The position numbers were made by a program, and so were the translations under genes. A stretch of 64,000 nucleotides of DNA from Acerihabitans arboris (lineage in GTDB: Bacteria; Pseudomonadota; Gammaproteobacteria; Enterobacterales; Enterobacteriaceae), in assembly GCF_010131535.1 (NCBI RefSeq), contig NZ_WUBS01000018.1:62001-126000 (forward strand), in the 5' to 3' direction. Below the pieces are notes generated by a model. That model was not told where the DNA came from and ran no database searches. It saw only the letters and a program-made list of their open reading frames with translations. How positions within the stretch are numbered: position 1 is the stretch's first letter; every line of letters starts with the position of its first letter. Positions 1 through 10,898 of the stretch are shown in pieces.

Positions 1-1
1 T

Positions 2-661
2 ACCGCGCTGATAGGGCCGTCCGGCTGCGGCAAGTCGACCCTGCTGCGCTGTTTTAACCGTATGAACGACCTGACCGATGATTGCCGTATCGACGGGGCG
101 GTGCGCCTGTCGGGCCAGGACGTGAACGCATCCGGCCAGGACGTGGTCGCGCTCAGGCGGCGGGTGGGCATGGTGTTCCAGCGTCCCAATCCCTTTCCGA
201 AATCCATCTACGATAACGTGGTGTATGGCCTGCGCCTGCTGGGCATTCGCGACCGGCGGGTGCTGGACGACGCGGCCGAACAGGCGCTGCGCGCGGCGGC
301 GTTATGGCATGAGGTGAAAGATCGCCTGAAGGACAATGCGTTCCGCCTGTCCAACGGCCAGCAGCAGCGGCTGGTGATTGCCAGGGCGATAGCCATCGAG
401 CCGGAGGTGTTGCTGCTGGATGAGCCGACGTCGGCGCTTGATCCCATTACCACGCTGACCATTGAGGAACTGATGATTTCGCTGAAAGCCCATTTCACCC
501 TGGTGCTGGTGACCCACAATATGCAGCAGGCCGCGCGGGTGTCGGACTATACCGCCTTTATCCATCAGGGCCGGCTGGTGGAATATGCCGCCACCGATCG
601 GTTGTTTACCTCGCCCGCGCAGCGCAAGACCGAAGAATATATCACCGGCCGGCTGCGCTGA
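2..661 (+). CDS. pstB: Phosphate ABC transporter ATPase, PstB-like, 5' end cut off
   Basis: The reading frame is open from base 2 and runs to TGA at 659-661, so the N-terminus lies outside the window. It begins inside the Walker A loop (GPSGCGKST). It then shows a Q-loop region VFQRPNPFP, a signature LSNGQQQRL, Walker [13 protein letters not shown] and the H-loop VTHN. The [11 protein letters not shown] and TGRLR-type C-terminal stretches are typical of PstB, which energises high-affinity phosphate import at the inner membrane. The second Gly of the signature is Asn here (LSNGQ instead of LSGGQ). E. coli has its pst operon elsewhere, so this is probably a second pst system next to purN, as in some other Enterobacterales (from memory). 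It converges on purN with a 3-nt gap. Confidence 0.85.
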   Translation, partial: TALIGPSGCGKSTLLRCFNRMNDLTDDCRIDGAVRLSGQDVNASGQDVVALRRRVGMVFQRPNPFPKSIYDNVVYGLRLLGIRDRRVLDDAAEQALRAAALWHEVKDRLKDNAFRLSNGQQQRLVIARAIAIEPEVLLLDEPTSALDPITTLTIEELMISLKAHFTLVLVTHNMQQAARVSDYTAFIHQGRLVEYAATDRLFTSPAQRKTEEYITGRLR

Positions 662-664
662 CCC

Positions 665-1299
665 TCAGTCGGCGGCGTAGCCCGCGGGCGGCAAAGGAGC
701 GCCGTCCAGCCAGGCGGCGCCGTCGCGCAGCTCCAGCCGGCCGTCCAGCAGCCAGCTTATCACCAGCGGATAAATATCATGTTCCTGGGTCTTGATCCTG
801 GCGACCAGGTTGGCTTCGTCGTCGCCGGCGAATACCGGTACCTTCGCCTGCAGGACCACCGGGCCGCCGTCCAGCTGTTCCGTGACAAAATGCACCGAGG
901 TGCCGTGCTCCCGATCGCCGTTGGCCAAGGCCTGGCGATGGGTATGCAGGCCCGGATACAACGGCAGCAGGGACGGGTGGATATTCAGCATGCGTCCGGC
1001 GTAATGGCCGACGAATTCCGGCGACAGGATACGCATATAACCGGCCAGGATCACCGCGTCCGGCCGATAGCGGTCGATGGCCTGGCATAACGCCCGGTCG
1101 AAGGACGCGCGGTCGGCGAAGCCGGCCGGCGGCAGCGCGTGGGCCGGCAGGTCGGCCTGGGCTGCGCGTCTCAGCCCGAACGCGTCGGCCCGGTTGCTGA
1201 ATACCGCCGCAACCCGCGCCGCTATTCTTCCCTGCCGGCAGGCATCGATAACCGCCTGAAGATTGCTGCCCTCGCCCGAGATCAGCACCACCAGCTTTT

Positions 1300-1303
<4 letters not shown>
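665..1303 (-). CDS. purN: Phosphoribosylglycinamide formyltransferase 1
   Basis: Third step of de novo purine synthesis: formyl transfer from 10-formyl-THF to GAR. The 212-residue length is normal for PurN. The N-terminal nucleotide-binding part opens [13 protein letters not shown]. The catalytic Asn-His segment [12 protein letters not shown] and the downstream Asp in the QLDGGPV stretch are both present. The start codon ATG (1301-1303) overlaps the purM stop by 4 nt (ATGA), so the two are translationally coupled in a purMN operon under the PurR-type operator upstream of purM. Confidence 0.97.
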
Positions 1304-2340
<1,037 letters not shown>

Positions 2341-2403
2341 TGCAAGATCCCCACGGAGATGGTATGTTGGCTTGTGTTCTGGCGCTGGCAATTCTAACAG
2401 CGT

Positions 2404-2419
2404 GGGCAATCGTTTGCGA
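2404..2419. promoter_or_regulatory. PurR-type operator upstream of purM
   Basis: The 16 bases match the PurR palindrome ACGCAAACGTTTGCGT at 12 positions, with the core CAA-CGTTTGCG intact. The site lies 64 bp upstream of the purM start, consistent with purine repression of purMN. Matching was done by eye. Confidence 0.75.
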
Positions 2420-2521
2420 GTGGTGTTGTCAAACGGCCCGGCTTTAGTCGTCTAGACTCTATTTCGATAAACCCTTGATCCGGATCAGCTAATTTCATAT
2501 GGCGCGTCAAAAAAAAGGGGT

Positions 2522-2541
2522 TATAATCTCGCGATTTTTTT
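2522..2541 (+). promoter_or_regulatory. upp promoter -10 and UTP-sensitive start region
   Basis: A perfect TATAAT at 2522-2527 is followed, at start-site distance, by GA and seven T (2533-2541). In E. coli upp the same GATTTTTTT arrangement gives UTP-sensitive choice between a G start and an A start, the A start leading to reiterative U addition. The conserved layout suggests the same control here. No good -35 was seen. Confidence 0.7.
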
Positions 2542-2572
2542 GCGCGATTAATGCTACTTGGGGAGAATAATG

Positions 2573-3199
2573 ATGAAGATCGTTGAGGTAAAGCACCCGC
2601 TTGTTAAACATAAGTTAGGTTTAATGCGCGAAAATGATATCAGCACCAAGCGTTTTCGTGAATTAGCTTCAGAAGTGGGGAGTTTACTGACCTATGTAGC
2701 CACCGCCGACCTTGAAACCGAAAAAGTCACCATCGAAGGCTGGTGCGGTCCGGTGGAAATTGAACAGATCAAGGGCAAAAAAATAACCGTGGTGCCTATC
2801 CTGCGCGCGGGCCTGGGCATGATGGACGGGGTATTGGAAAACGTGCCCAGCGCGCGTATCAGCGTGGTCGGCATGTACCGCGATGAAACCACCCTTGAGC
2901 CGGTGCCCTATTTCCAGAAGCTGGCGTCCAGCATCGATGAACGCATGGCGCTGGTGGTGGACCCGATGCTGGCCACCGGCGGCTCGATGATCGCCACCAT
3001 TGATTTGCTGAAAAAGGCCGGCTGCAAAAGCATTAAGATCCTGGTACTGGTGGCGGCGCCCGAAGGCATCGCCGCACTGGAAAAGGCCCATCCCGATGTC
3101 GAGCTGTACACCGCCGCCATCGATAAGGGGCTCAACGAGCATGGCTATATCATGCCGGGCCTCGGCGATGCGGGCGATAAGCTATTTGGCACCAAGTAA
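2573..3199 (+). CDS. upp: Uracil phosphoribosyltransferase
   Basis: Makes UMP from uracil and PRPP in pyrimidine salvage. The 208-residue protein starts [20 protein letters not shown] as in E. coli and carries the PRPP-binding loop [11 protein letters not shown] near residue 130 and the uracil-binding C-terminus [16 protein letters not shown]. The start is ATG 2573, chosen by homology and a GGGGAGA ribosome site at 2560-2566; ATG 2570 would add one Met. It is followed by a terminator-like hairpin and then uraA, so read-through or partial attenuation would set the ratio of enzyme to permease. Confidence 0.97.
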   Translation: MKIVEVKHPLVKHKLGLMRENDISTKRFRELASEVGSLLTYVATADLETEKVTIEGWCGPVEIEQIKGKKITVVPILRAGLGMMDGVLENVPSARISVVGMYRDETTLEPVPYFQKLASSIDERMALVVDPMLATGGSMIATIDLLKKAGCKSIKILVLVAAPEGIAALEKAHPDVELYTAAIDKGLNEHGYIMPGLGDAGDKLFGTK

Positions 3200-3203
3200 A
3201 ATC

Positions 3204-3231
3204 AAGCCGGCCGGCAGGCCGGCTTTTTTTT
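3204..3231 (+). terminator. Rho-independent terminator/attenuator between upp and uraA
   Basis: Stem GCCGGCC (3206-3212), loop GGCA, stem GGCCGGC (3217-3223), then eight T (3224-3231). It sits between two genes expected to share a transcript. Confidence 0.85.
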
Positions 3232-3256
3232 GATTCATTTTTTAAGGAATATCCAC

Positions 3257-4555
3257 ATGACCCGTCGCGCCATTGGTGTTGATGAACGCCCGCCGTTACT
3301 GCAAACCATTCCGCTCAGTTTCCAACATTTGTTCGCCATGTTCGGCGCCACCGTGCTGGTGCCGATTTTATTTAAAATCAACCCGGCCACGGTCCTGCTG
3401 TTCAACGGTATCGGCACGCTGCTGTACCTGTTTATCTGCAAAGGCAAGATCCCGGCCTACCTCGGGTCCAGCTTCGCCTTTATTTCCCCGGTGCTGTTAT
3501 TGCTGCCGATGGGCTATGAAGCGGCGCTGGGCGGCTTTATCGCCTGCGGCGCGCTGTTTTGCCTGGTGGCGCTGATTGTGAAGGTCGCCGGCATCGGCTG
3601 GATTGACGTGGTGTTCCCGCCCGCCGCCATGGGGGCCATCGTCTCGGTCATCGGGCTGGAGCTGGCCGGGGTCGCGGCCAATATGGCGGGGCTGCTGCCG
3701 ACGGAGGGCGCGCCGGTGGCCGGTTCCACCATCATCATTTCCCTGGTGACCCTGGGCGTTACCGTGCTGGGATCGGTGCTGTTTCGCGGCTTCCTGGCCA
3801 TTATCCCGATCCTGATCGGCGTGCTGGCGGGTTATGCGCTGGCCTGCGCGATGGGCGTGGTCGATTTGTCCCCGGTCGCCGCCGCCCATTGGTTTGCGCT
3901 GCCGACGTTCTATACCCCGCGCTTCGAGTGGGTCGCCATCCTGACCATCCTGCCGGCGGCGCTGGTGGTGATTGCCGAACATGTCGGCCATCTGGTGGTG
4001 ACGGCCAATATCGTCAAAAGGGACCTGCTGCGCGACCCCGGCCTGCATCGCTCGCTGTTCGCCAACGGCTTTTCCACCATGCTGTCCGGGTTTTTCGGCT
4101 CCACTCCCAACACCACCTACGGCGAGAATATCGGCGTAATGGCCATCACCAAGGTCTACAGTACCTGGGTTATCGGCGGCGCGGCCATCCTGGCCATCCT
4201 GCTCTCCTGCGTCGGCAAGCTGGCGGCGGCCATCCAGGCGGTGCCGGTGCCGGTTATGGGCGGCGTTTCCCTGCTGCTGTACGGGGTGATTGCCGCCTCG
4301 GGCATCCGGGTGCTGATTGAATCGAAAGTGGATTACAATAAACCGCAAAACCTGATCTTGACCTCGGTTATCCTGATCATCGGCGTCAGCGGCGCGAAAA
4401 TCCACCTGGGCGCCGCCGAACTGAAGGGCATGGCGCTGGCCACCGTGGTCGGCATCGGCCTGAGCCTGCTGTTCCGGGTCATTACCCTGGTGCGCGGCGA
4501 AGAGGTGGTTATCGAACCGATCGAGACCCCGGCCCCTGAACCTGGCGATAAATAG
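3257..4555 (+). CDS. uraA: Uracil:proton symporter UraA
   Basis: Inner-membrane nucleobase transporter (NCS2/NAT family) supplying uracil to Upp. The 432-residue protein begins [20 protein letters not shown] as in E. coli and is hydrophobic throughout, consistent with 14 membrane segments. The conserved NAT segments around [17 protein letters not shown] (about residue 285) and [10 protein letters not shown] (about 240), which hold the substrate-binding Glu residues, are intact. The start ATG 3257 has AAGGA 8 nt upstream; an upstream ATG at 3230 would sit inside the terminator. hda follows 89 nt later on the same strand. Confidence 0.96.
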   Translation: MTRRAIGVDERPPLLQTIPLSFQHLFAMFGATVLVPILFKINPATVLLFNGIGTLLYLFICKGKIPAYLGSSFAFISPVLLLLPMGYEAALGGFIACGALFCLVALIVKVAGIGWIDVVFPPAAMGAIVSVIGLELAGVAANMAGLLPTEGAPVAGSTIIISLVTLGVTVLGSVLFRGFLAIIPILIGVLAGYALACAMGVVDLSPVAAAHWFALPTFYTPRFEWVAILTILPAALVVIAEHVGHLVVTANIVKRDLLRDPGLHRSLFANGFSTMLSGFFGSTPNTTYGENIGVMAITKVYSTWVIGGAAILAILLSCVGKLAAAIQAVPVPVMGGVSLLLYGVIAASGIRVLIESKVDYNKPQNLILTSVILIIGVSGAKIHLGAAELKGMALATVVGIGLSLLFRVITLVRGEEVVIEPIETPAPEPGDK

Positions 4556-4566
4556 CGACCTGCGCC

Positions 4567-4590
4567 CGGCGGCGAACCAATACGCCGCCG
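4567..4590. other. Perfect 8-bp hairpin between uraA and hda
   Basis: CGGCGGCG (4567-4574), an 8-nt loop, and CGCCGCCG (4583-4590). No T-run follows on either strand, so it is not a typical terminator. It might stabilise the uraA mRNA end. Confidence 0.4.
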
Positions 4591-4644
4591 TGGCGATTCT
4601 ATGATAAACTAGGCCGGTACCCGCCCGTATGCATAGAGGTTTTT

Positions 4645-5346
4645 CTGAACACGCCGGCACAGCTTTCATTACCGCTATACCTCCCCGACGATGAAACCTT
4701 CGCCAGTTTTTATCCGGGCGAAAACAGGTCGTTGCTGGCGGCGCTGCATAGCATGCTGGCGCAGGAACACGGCAGTTACCTCTACTTCTGGTCACGCAAG
4801 GGCGGCGGGCGCAGCCATTTAATGCACGCCGCCTGCGCCGAGCTTTCCCATCGCGGGGAGGCGGTGGGGTATGTGCCGCTGGATAAGCGCACCTGGTTCG
4901 TGCCGGAGGTGATGGACGGCATGGAGCAACTGGCGCTGGTGACCATCGACAACATCGAGTGCATCGTCGGTGACGAACCCTGGGAAATGGCCATCTTTAA
5001 CCTGTACAACCGTATCCAGGAGACGGGCCGTACCCGGCTTATCATCAGCGGCAACTGCCCGCCGCGCCAGCTGAACCTGAATTTGCCCGATCTGGCCTCG
5101 CGCCTGGACTGGGGGCAGATTTACCGCCTGCAGGCCCTCTCCGACGAGGAAAAAGGGGCCGCATTGCAGCTGCGTGCCCGGTTGCGGGGTTTTGAACTGC
5201 CGGAAGACGTCAGCCGCTTTTTGCTTAAACGGCTGGAACGGGATATGCGCACCCTGTCGTTAACGCTCGACCAGCTTGACCACGCCTCCATCCGCGCGCA
5301 GCGCAAACTGACCATCCCGTTTGTAAAAGATATCCTCAACCTGTAA
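4645..5346 (+). CDS. hda: DnaA regulatory inactivator Hda, CTG start
   Basis: Hda binds the DNA-loaded beta clamp and stimulates ATP hydrolysis by DnaA, preventing re-initiation. The 233-residue product reads (L/M)[18 protein letters not shown] at the N-terminus. QLSLPL is the clamp-binding motif, and it is only included if translation starts at CTG 4645-4647, which has AGAGG 5 nt upstream. The first ATG in frame (4732) would remove it. E. coli hda is also known to start at CUG. The AAA+ body has a degenerate Walker A ([11 protein letters not shown]) and the Arg-finger region follows later. The gene converges on bepA with one base between stops. Confidence 0.95.
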   Translation: MNTPAQLSLPLYLPDDETFASFYPGENRSLLAALHSMLAQEHGSYLYFWSRKGGGRSHLMHAACAELSHRGEAVGYVPLDKRTWFVPEVMDGMEQLALVTIDNIECIVGDEPWEMAIFNLYNRIQETGRTRLIISGNCPPRQLNLNLPDLASRLDWGQIYRLQALSDEEKGAALQLRARLRGFELPEDVSRFLLKRLERDMRTLSLTLDQLDHASIRAQRKLTIPFVKDILNL

Positions 5347-5347
5347 T

Positions 5348-6823
5348 TCAGGTTTTTTGGTACGGCTTAAAGCGTTTTTGCAGCTGGCGCAACTGGTCGA
5401 TACGCGCATCGTAACGGGCCTGCTGCAGGCTGCCCAGCTTAACCAGTGAACTGGCGTTGCTTAACGCCCGCACCGCCTGGTCCAGCTCGCCGTTAAGCGC
5501 CAGGCTTTCGGCGCGCGCCGCCAGCTCCTGATCGCGCAGTCCCTGGCCGGCGCTGGCCTGCGCCAGCAGATCCCAGCCGTTGGTATCGTCGGGGTGATTG
5601 AAGGTGTAGCGATTGAGCAGGCGGCCGGCGTCGGCAAAACGTTTGCCTTCCACATAGGCGTTCGCCAGGTTGAGCAGCAGCACCGGATTGGCGTTATTAT
5701 CCTGTGGCCCGACCAACGCCTCCAGGCGGGTAATGGCCCGGGGCGCCTGCTGCTGCGCCAGATCGATATCGGTCATCAAATCCACGAACCATACGTTGGC
5801 CGGCTGTTTGCCAAGCAGGGGTTGCAGGGTCCGGCGGGCGTCGTCGTATTTTTTAGCCTGGTAGAACAGGATCGCCTGGCCGTACTGGGCGGCAATCTGC
5901 TGGCGCGCGTTGCCTTTTTTCCAACCGGCGATCAGGTCGTCGTCCAGCACGATGGCGCCCGAACCGTACATCCCGAGAATACGCGCCTTGGCCAGGTAAA
6001 AATCTTGCGATGAGTCCAGCACCAGATGTTTCATTTGATTCGCCCGGTTGCGGGCGTCCGACAAACGGCTCATCGGCAGGGGATGGGTGAGCAGCATTTC
6101 CGGCGGCGTGGTGGTGTAGCGCACCCGATCGGACAGCCGCTGCAGGAAGTCAGGCATGGCCTGGGGATCAAAACCGGAACGTTGCAATACCTGCAGGCCG
6201 ATGCGATCCGCTTCCTGCTCGTTGGCCTGGGTGAAGCTTATCATGCCTTGCTGGCTGCCGGCGATGGTGCCGCTCAGGCCCGCCATGCCCATTTGCGGAT
6301 TAGCCATGGTCAATAATATCGATCCCAGCACGCCGGCCCAGGTCAGCGGGGCGTTGCGCTTTTGATCTTCCATTGCCCGCGCCAGGTGGCGCTGGGTGAC
6401 GTGGGAGAGTTCATGAGCCAGCACCGAGGCCAGTTCGCTCTCGTTCTCGGTGTAATGGAACAGGGCGGAATGCAGCACTACGTTGCCGCCAAAAAAGGCG
6501 AAGGCGTTCAGCTCGTCGCTGTGGATCAGGAAAAAATGAAACGGGGTGCGCACCGAGTTGGCGTGCGCCACCAGGATGCCGCCCAAATGATTAATGTAGG
6601 TATTGAGCAGGGGATCGTTGATCAGGGGCGCGCCGCCCCGCATCTGGCGGACATAAAAATCCCCCATCTGCATTTCCTGGTCGATGCTGAGCGTGCTGCC
6701 GGCGGTGGTGCCCATATCCGGCAGCTGATCCTGCAGATCGTCGGCAAGCACCGGCTGCCCCGCGCCCGCGATCAGGGCGGCCAGCATGCCGGCGACAAGA
6801 CTTTTTTTCATCCATGCGGACAT
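5348..6823 (-). CDS. bepA: Beta-barrel assembly-enhancing protease BepA
   Basis: Periplasmic M48 metalloprotease and chaperone that helps LptD maturation and BAM function. The 491-residue product (E. coli 487) has a signal peptide ending at ...QPVLADD, the zinc motif HELSH at about residues 137-141, a third-ligand segment NEQEADRIG near 201-209, and a C-terminal TPR-rich half (from about 310) ending [22 protein letters not shown] as in E. coli. I start it at ATG 6821-6823 ([10 protein letters not shown]); ATG 6813-6815 is an alternative. The open frame continues upstream but is unconserved. The partner gene yfgD, adjacent in E. coli, is absent. Confidence 0.95.
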   Translation of the reverse strand: MSAWMKKSLVAGMLAALIAGAGQPVLADDLQDQLPDMGTTAGSTLSIDQEMQMGDFYVRQMRGGAPLINDPLLNTYINHLGGILVAHANSVRTPFHFFLIHSDELNAFAFFGGNVVLHSALFHYTENESELASVLAHELSHVTQRHLARAMEDQKRNAPLTWAGVLGSILLTMANPQMGMAGLSGTIAGSQQGMISFTQANEQEADRIGLQVLQRSGFDPQAMPDFLQRLSDRVRYTTTPPEMLLTHPLPMSRLSDARNRANQMKHLVLDSSQDFYLAKARILGMYGSGAIVLDDDLIAGWKKGNARQQIAAQYGQAILFYQAKKYDDARRTLQPLLGKQPANVWFVDLMTDIDLAQQQAPRAITRLEALVGPQDNNANPVLLLNLANAYVEGKRFADAGRLLNRYTFNHPDDTNGWDLLAQASAGQGLRDQELAARAESLALNGELDQAVRALSNASSLVKLGSLQQARYDARIDQLRQLQKRFKPYQKT

Positions 6824-6924
6824 AAACCATCCAACCTTTACCCGGGAGATATTCCTTGGACAGCCAAGGCCGCCAAGCGTTCTCACCCTGTGGCGCCCGC
6901 CCGGTGGCCGGGCAGTCGACCCGA

Positions 6925-7392
6925 TCATGCTCCCTGGAGGTAAGCCAGCACGATATCGTGGTGATTGCTGGTCTTGAAGTCGTCGAACACCTTCTCGATC
7001 TTGCCGTCCAGGCCCACCAGGAAACTGATGCGATGGATACCGTCGTAGGTTTTGCCCATGAAGGATTTTTCGCCCCATACGCCAAACTCCTCGGCCACCT
7101 GGTGATCGGCATCGGATAACAGCGTGAAATTCAGCAGTTCCTTTTCCGCGAAGCGCGACAGCTTTTCCGGCTGGTCGGTACTGATACCCAGCACTTCCAC
7201 CCCCGCCTTTTTCAGCTCGTCCATATTGTCGCGCAGCCCGCATGCCTGCACGGTGCAGCCGGGCGTCATGGCTTTGGGATAAAAGTAGACCAATACTTTT
7301 TGTCCCTGGAAGTCGGTCAGACTGACCTGTTCACCGTCCTGATCGGGCAAGCTAAATTTCGGTGCGGTATCACCGGCTTTCAGTGGCATCAT
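6925..7392 (-). CDS. bcp: Thioredoxin-dependent thiol peroxidase Bcp
   Basis: Atypical 2-Cys peroxiredoxin reducing H2O2 and organic hydroperoxides in the cytoplasm. The 155-residue protein carries peroxidatic Cys46 and the second Cys51 in [14 protein letters not shown], and ends [14 protein letters not shown]. Its ATG (7390-7392) shares one base with the gcvR stop, so gcvR-bcp is a tightly coupled pair, as in E. coli. Confidence 0.96.
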   Translation of the reverse strand: MMPLKAGDTAPKFSLPDQDGEQVSLTDFQGQKVLVYFYPKAMTPGCTVQACGLRDNMDELKKAGVEVLGISTDQPEKLSRFAEKELLNFTLLSDADHQVAEEFGVWGEKSFMGKTYDGIHRISFLVGLDGKIEKVFDDFKTSNHHDIVLAYLQGA

Positions 7393-7982
7393 TAAATTAC
7401 TCCATCTTTCTCTTGATTCTGTGGATGATTCACAATGCTAATACTGCCTTGCGCTTTCAGTTCTGTACAGAGTTGATGAAACGTATCTTCGATCTGCTCC
7501 ACCGGCCAACCGGCGGGACCGTGCGCGGTAATCTGGATATTCAGGCGCGGTGGATTATCGCCCAGCGCCGGCTGGGTCTTGGAGGCCAGCTCGGCGATGT
7601 TCATTTCCTGGCTGTCGAACAGGTCGGTAAAACGCTCGATTAAGTGCGGCGAGTCCTGCACATCGACTTTAACCCACAGGGTGTTCGGCGTCGCCTGCTG
7701 TTCATTGGCGTTGGTGCGTTTCATGACAATCAGCAAATCCAGTTCGGCGCCTTTCAGCGGCAGGGTGGATTCGATCAGGGTAATGGCGTTCCAACTGCCC
7801 GACAACAGCATTATCAGCGTAAACTCTTCACCCAGCATGGCAAGACGGCTATCTTCAATATTACATCCGCAGCTGCTGACGTGGCGGGTGATGGTATTGA
7901 CGATACCGGGACGGTCGGTACCCAGCGCAGTGATGACCAGATAGTGTTGTTGTGACTGTGGCAAAATGGTGCTTCCTGTCAT
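7392..7982 (-). CDS. gcvR: Glycine cleavage system transcriptional repressor GcvR
   Basis: Two ACT domains, about residues 10-90 (HYLVITALGTDRPGIVNTIT) and 100-180 (WVKVDVQDSPHLIERFTDLF). In E. coli GcvR binds GcvA and, without glycine, turns it into a repressor of gcvTHP. The length of 196 residues and the C-terminal QEKDGVI match the family. The N-terminus (MTGSTILPQS) is a few residues longer than in E. coli. It is divergent from dapA across a 128-bp spacer and overlaps bcp by one base. Confidence 0.94.
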   Translation of the reverse strand: MTGSTILPQSQQHYLVITALGTDRPGIVNTITRHVSSCGCNIEDSRLAMLGEEFTLIMLLSGSWNAITLIESTLPLKGAELDLLIVMKRTNANEQQATPNTLWVKVDVQDSPHLIERFTDLFDSQEMNIAELASKTQPALGDNPPRLNIQITAHGPAGWPVEQIEDTFHQLCTELKAQGSISIVNHPQNQEKDGVI

Positions 7983-8110
7983 GGCTGATGTGATTTACAT
8001 GGTAACCCTAAAAAAAACCTGCTGCCAAGGGCTTACATGGCCGATGTTTGCTTGCTTTTGGATAGGTGACAAAAGTACCATGAATAACCTGTTTGTGGAG
8101 GGGATGGTCA

Positions 8111-9001
8111 ATGTTCACGGGAAGCTTTACTGGAAGCATAGTTGCGCTGGTTACACCAATGGATGACAAGGGTGCCGTCGATTGGGTAAGTCTGAAAAAA
8201 TTAATCGATTATCATGTGGCCAGCGGGACTACGGCTATCGTGTCCGTCGGGACGACCGGAGAGTCGGCCACGCTCAGCCATGACGAACATGGCGAAGTGG
8301 TCATGCGCACCCTGGAGCTAAGCGACGGGCGGATCCCGGTTATCGCCGGCACCGGCGCCAATTCAACCGCCGAGGCGGTCAGCCTGACGCAGCGGTTTAA
8401 CAACAGCGGCGTGGCGGGATGCCTGACGGTGACGCCTTATTACAATAAACCGACCCAGGAAGGCCTGTTTCAGCACTTCAAGGCGATTGCCGAACACACC
8501 GATCTGCCGCAAATCCTGTATAATGTGCCGGCGCGCACCGGCTGCGATATGCTGCCGCCGACCATTGCGCGCCTGTCAAAAATCAAAAATATCGTGGCTG
8601 TTAAGGAAGCGACGGGGAACTTAAACCGCGTCAGCCAGATCCAAGAGCTGGTTGATGATGACTTTATCCTGCTGAGCGGCGACGATTCGACGGGTCTGGA
8701 CTTCATGCAACTGGGCGGTAAAGGCGTGATTTCCGTCACGGCCAACATCGCCGCGAGGGAAATGGCGGAGCTTTGCGCACTGGCGCTACAGGGCAACTTT
8801 GCCGAAGCGCGTCGCCTGAACCAGCGCCTGATGCCGCTGCATCAGAAATTATTTATCGAATCCAACCCAATTCCCGTTAAATGGGCCTGTAAAGCATTGG
8901 GATTAATGGCAACCGATACGTTACGTTTGCCGATGACGCCGCTGACCGAGAATGATAGCCGTGTTGTTGAGCAAGCTTTAACGGATGCCGGTTTGCTATA
9001 A
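8111..9001 (+). CDS. dapA: 4-hydroxy-tetrahydrodipicolinate synthase
   Basis: Condenses pyruvate with aspartate semialdehyde, the first committed step to lysine and meso-DAP. This is a 296-residue TIM barrel. Schiff-base Lys165 (VAVKEATG), Tyr137 (TPYYNKP) and Arg142 (VPARTG) correspond to E. coli 161, 133 and 138. The constant +4 offset comes from a duplicated FTGS at the N-terminus ([12 protein letters not shown]), encoded by a tandem 12-bp repeat. The start ATG 8111 has GGAGGGG upstream. bamC follows after 18 nt and is probably co-transcribed. Confidence 0.96.
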   Translation: MFTGSFTGSIVALVTPMDDKGAVDWVSLKKLIDYHVASGTTAIVSVGTTGESATLSHDEHGEVVMRTLELSDGRIPVIAGTGANSTAEAVSLTQRFNNSGVAGCLTVTPYYNKPTQEGLFQHFKAIAEHTDLPQILYNVPARTGCDMLPPTIARLSKIKNIVAVKEATGNLNRVSQIQELVDDDFILLSGDDSTGLDFMQLGGKGVISVTANIAAREMAELCALALQGNFAEARRLNQRLMPLHQKLFIESNPIPVKWACKALGLMATDTLRLPMTPLTENDSRVVEQALTDAGLL

Positions 9002-9019
9002 CTCTGTTAGGGAGAATTG

Positions 9020-10069
9020 ATGGCTTATTTATTGCAAAAGTCGATGGTGGCAAAAGTGGTGGGCGTGTCGGTGTTCATGCTGCTTGCGGCCTGTTCCAGC
9101 GATCAACGCTACAAACGTCAGGTAAACGGTAATGAAGAGTACCTGAAAGCGCCGGGGCTTAGTTCCCTCAACAGTCCATCAGGGATGATCCTGCCGGTGC
9201 AGACCGGGGATTACGAGATTCCCGTCGCGACCTCAAAGGGAAGCGTGGGCAAGGGACTGGATATTCGTCCCCCGGCGCAGCCTTTGGCTTTGCTTGACGG
9301 TTCCCGTTCGCAATATGCGGGCGATACCGCGGTCATCCAGCTTGAAAACAGCGCGCAGAACCGTGATCTCTGGTCCAAGGTGGTCGCGGTCGTGCAAAGC
9401 AAGGGTTACACCATCGCCTCCCGCCAGGACGGGGGCCAGACGCTGAACACCGATTGGGTGCAGTGGACCCGGGCCGACGAGGACCTGCAATATCGCGGTC
9501 GCTATCAGGTCAGCCTGCGCACCGAGGGTTACCAAACCTCGCTGATGGTAAAATCCCTGGGCCTGGAGCAGCAGGGTAATGCGGTTACCGCGCCGGCTAT
9601 CGTACAGCGTTATACCGTATCGATGCTGAACAGCGTGGCGCAGGGGATTGAACAGCTTAACAGCGACCAGGCAAGTAAAACCGCCGCGGGCCAGACGGCG
9701 GACCTGAGCGTTATCAGCGGCGCCGACGAGTCCGGGCTGCCGCTGCTGGTGGTACGTTCCCCGTATGCCGTGGTATGGCAACACCTGCCGGCGGCGCTTG
9801 AGAAAATCAGGATGAAGGTCAAGGATACCAGCCGTCCGCTGGGCACCCTTTCCGTCACCTACGATGCGCCGGGCAGCGGCACCTGGGACGACCTTGGCGT
9901 CAAGGATCCCGATCTGATCAACGGCGACTACAAGCTGCAGGTTGGCGATCTCGGCAACCGCAGTACCCTGCAGTTTACCGATCCGAAGGGCCATACCCTC
10001 ACCCAGGCGCAAAACGACGCGCTGGTGGCGGTATTCCAGGCGGCGTTCAGCCAGACGTCGAGCAAGTAA
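9020..10069 (+). CDS. bamC: Outer-membrane assembly lipoprotein BamC
   Basis: Accessory lipoprotein of the BAM complex. The 349-residue protein has a lipoprotein signal ending in the lipobox LLAAC (Cys25), the extended N-terminal unstructured segment with PPAQPLAL, and two helix-grip domains. The end reads KGHTLTQAQNDALVAVFQAAF, as in E. coli. The start is ATG 9020 with GGGAGA at 9010-9015; the preceding in-frame TTG is not needed. The gene lies between dapA and a terminator, as in E. coli (dapA-bamC). Confidence 0.95.
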   Translation: MAYLLQKSMVAKVVGVSVFMLLAACSSDQRYKRQVNGNEEYLKAPGLSSLNSPSGMILPVQTGDYEIPVATSKGSVGKGLDIRPPAQPLALLDGSRSQYAGDTAVIQLENSAQNRDLWSKVVAVVQSKGYTIASRQDGGQTLNTDWVQWTRADEDLQYRGRYQVSLRTEGYQTSLMVKSLGLEQQGNAVTAPAIVQRYTVSMLNSVAQGIEQLNSDQASKTAAGQTADLSVISGADESGLPLLVVRSPYAVVWQHLPAALEKIRMKVKDTSRPLGTLSVTYDAPGSGTWDDLGVKDPDLINGDYKLQVGDLGNRSTLQFTDPKGHTLTQAQNDALVAVFQAAFSQTSSK

Positions 10070-10076
10070 TGAAACC

Positions 10077-10107
10077 AAAAAAGGGGCTTTGGCCCCTTTT
10101 TATTTTT
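10077..10107 (+). terminator. Rho-independent terminator after bamC
   Basis: A-run, stem GGGGC (10083-10087), loop TTTG, stem GCCCC (10092-10096), then five T and a further T-rich stretch. The flanking A/T runs extend the pairing to about 10 bp. Confidence 0.88.
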
Positions 10108-10140
10108 AGTTAAGCGTTATCTGCCACTGGAGTAAAAAAG

Positions 10141-10854
10141 ATGCAAAAGCTAGCTGAGTTGTATCGCGGAAAGGCGAAAACGGTCTACACCACCGAAGAC
10201 CCGGATTTGCTGATCCTGGAGTTCCGCAACGATACGTCAGCATTGGACGGCCAGCGAATCGAGCAGTTCGAGCGCAAGGGCATGGTCAACAATAAATTCA
10301 ATTATTTTATCATGACCAAACTCGCCGAAGCCGGCATCCCGACGCAAATCGTCCGCCTGCTTTCCGATACCGAGATACTGGTCAAAAAACTCGCCATGGT
10401 GCCGGTAGAGTGCGTCGTGCGCAACCGCGCCGCAGGCTCCCTGGTAAAACGCCTGGGCGTAGAGGAAGGACTGGTCCTGAACCCGCCGTTGTTTGATATG
10501 TTCTTAAAGAACGACGCCAGACACGACCCGATGATCAACGAATCTTACTGCGCCACCTTCGGCTGGGCCAGCCAACCGCATCTGGCGCGCATGAAAGAGC
10601 TGACCTACCTGGCCAATGACGTGCTGGGCAAGATTTTCGACGACGCCGGCCTGATCCTGGTGGATTTCAAACTCGAGTTCGGCCTGTTCAACGGCGAAGT
10701 GGTGCTGGGCGACGAGTTCTCGCCGGACGGCAGCCGTCTGTGGGATAAAGCCACGCTCAATAAAATGGATAAAGACCGTTTCCGCCAGAGCCTGGGCGGG
10801 GTTATCGAAGCCTACGAGGAAGTTGCCCACCGTATCGGCGTAAAACTGGACTAA
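10141..10854 (+). CDS. purC: SAICAR synthetase PurC
   Basis: Joins aspartate to CAIR in purine synthesis. The 237-residue protein is collinear with E. coli Pur[11 protein letters not shown] at the start, the ATP and CAIR segments [18 protein letters not shown] (about 83-100) and [10 protein letters not shown] (about 175), and [12 protein letters not shown]. The ribosome site is CTGGAG 8-13 nt upstream of ATG 10141. Unlike purM, the 70-bp spacer from bamC shows no clear PurR box. Confidence 0.97.
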   Translation: MQKLAELYRGKAKTVYTTEDPDLLILEFRNDTSALDGQRIEQFERKGMVNNKFNYFIMTKLAEAGIPTQIVRLLSDTEILVKKLAMVPVECVVRNRAAGSLVKRLGVEEGLVLNPPLFDMFLKNDARHDPMINESYCATFGWASQPHLARMKELTYLANDVLGKIFDDAGLILVDFKLEFGLFNGEVVLGDEFSPDGSRLWDKATLNKMDKDRFRQSLGGVIEAYEEVAHRIGVKLD

Positions 10855-10898
10855 CCACGCAATCGTTTACCTGGCGCCGCCGCGTTCGCCGGGTCGAC

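Noticed and set aside
3497-4795. 432-codon open frame on the minus strand opposite uraA and hda
   Set aside because: It mirrors the codon pattern of uraA, has a His/Gln/Arg/Asp-rich composition typical of antisense GC-rich frames, and resembles no protein.
6824-7243. N-terminal extension of BepA reaching into bcp
   Set aside because: The added residues are unconserved, lie before a proper signal peptide and overlap bcp in another frame.
10070-10140. PurR operator upstream of purC
   Set aside because: Searched because E. coli purC is PurR-controlled; no stretch keeps the CAAACGTTTG core, so none is annotated.
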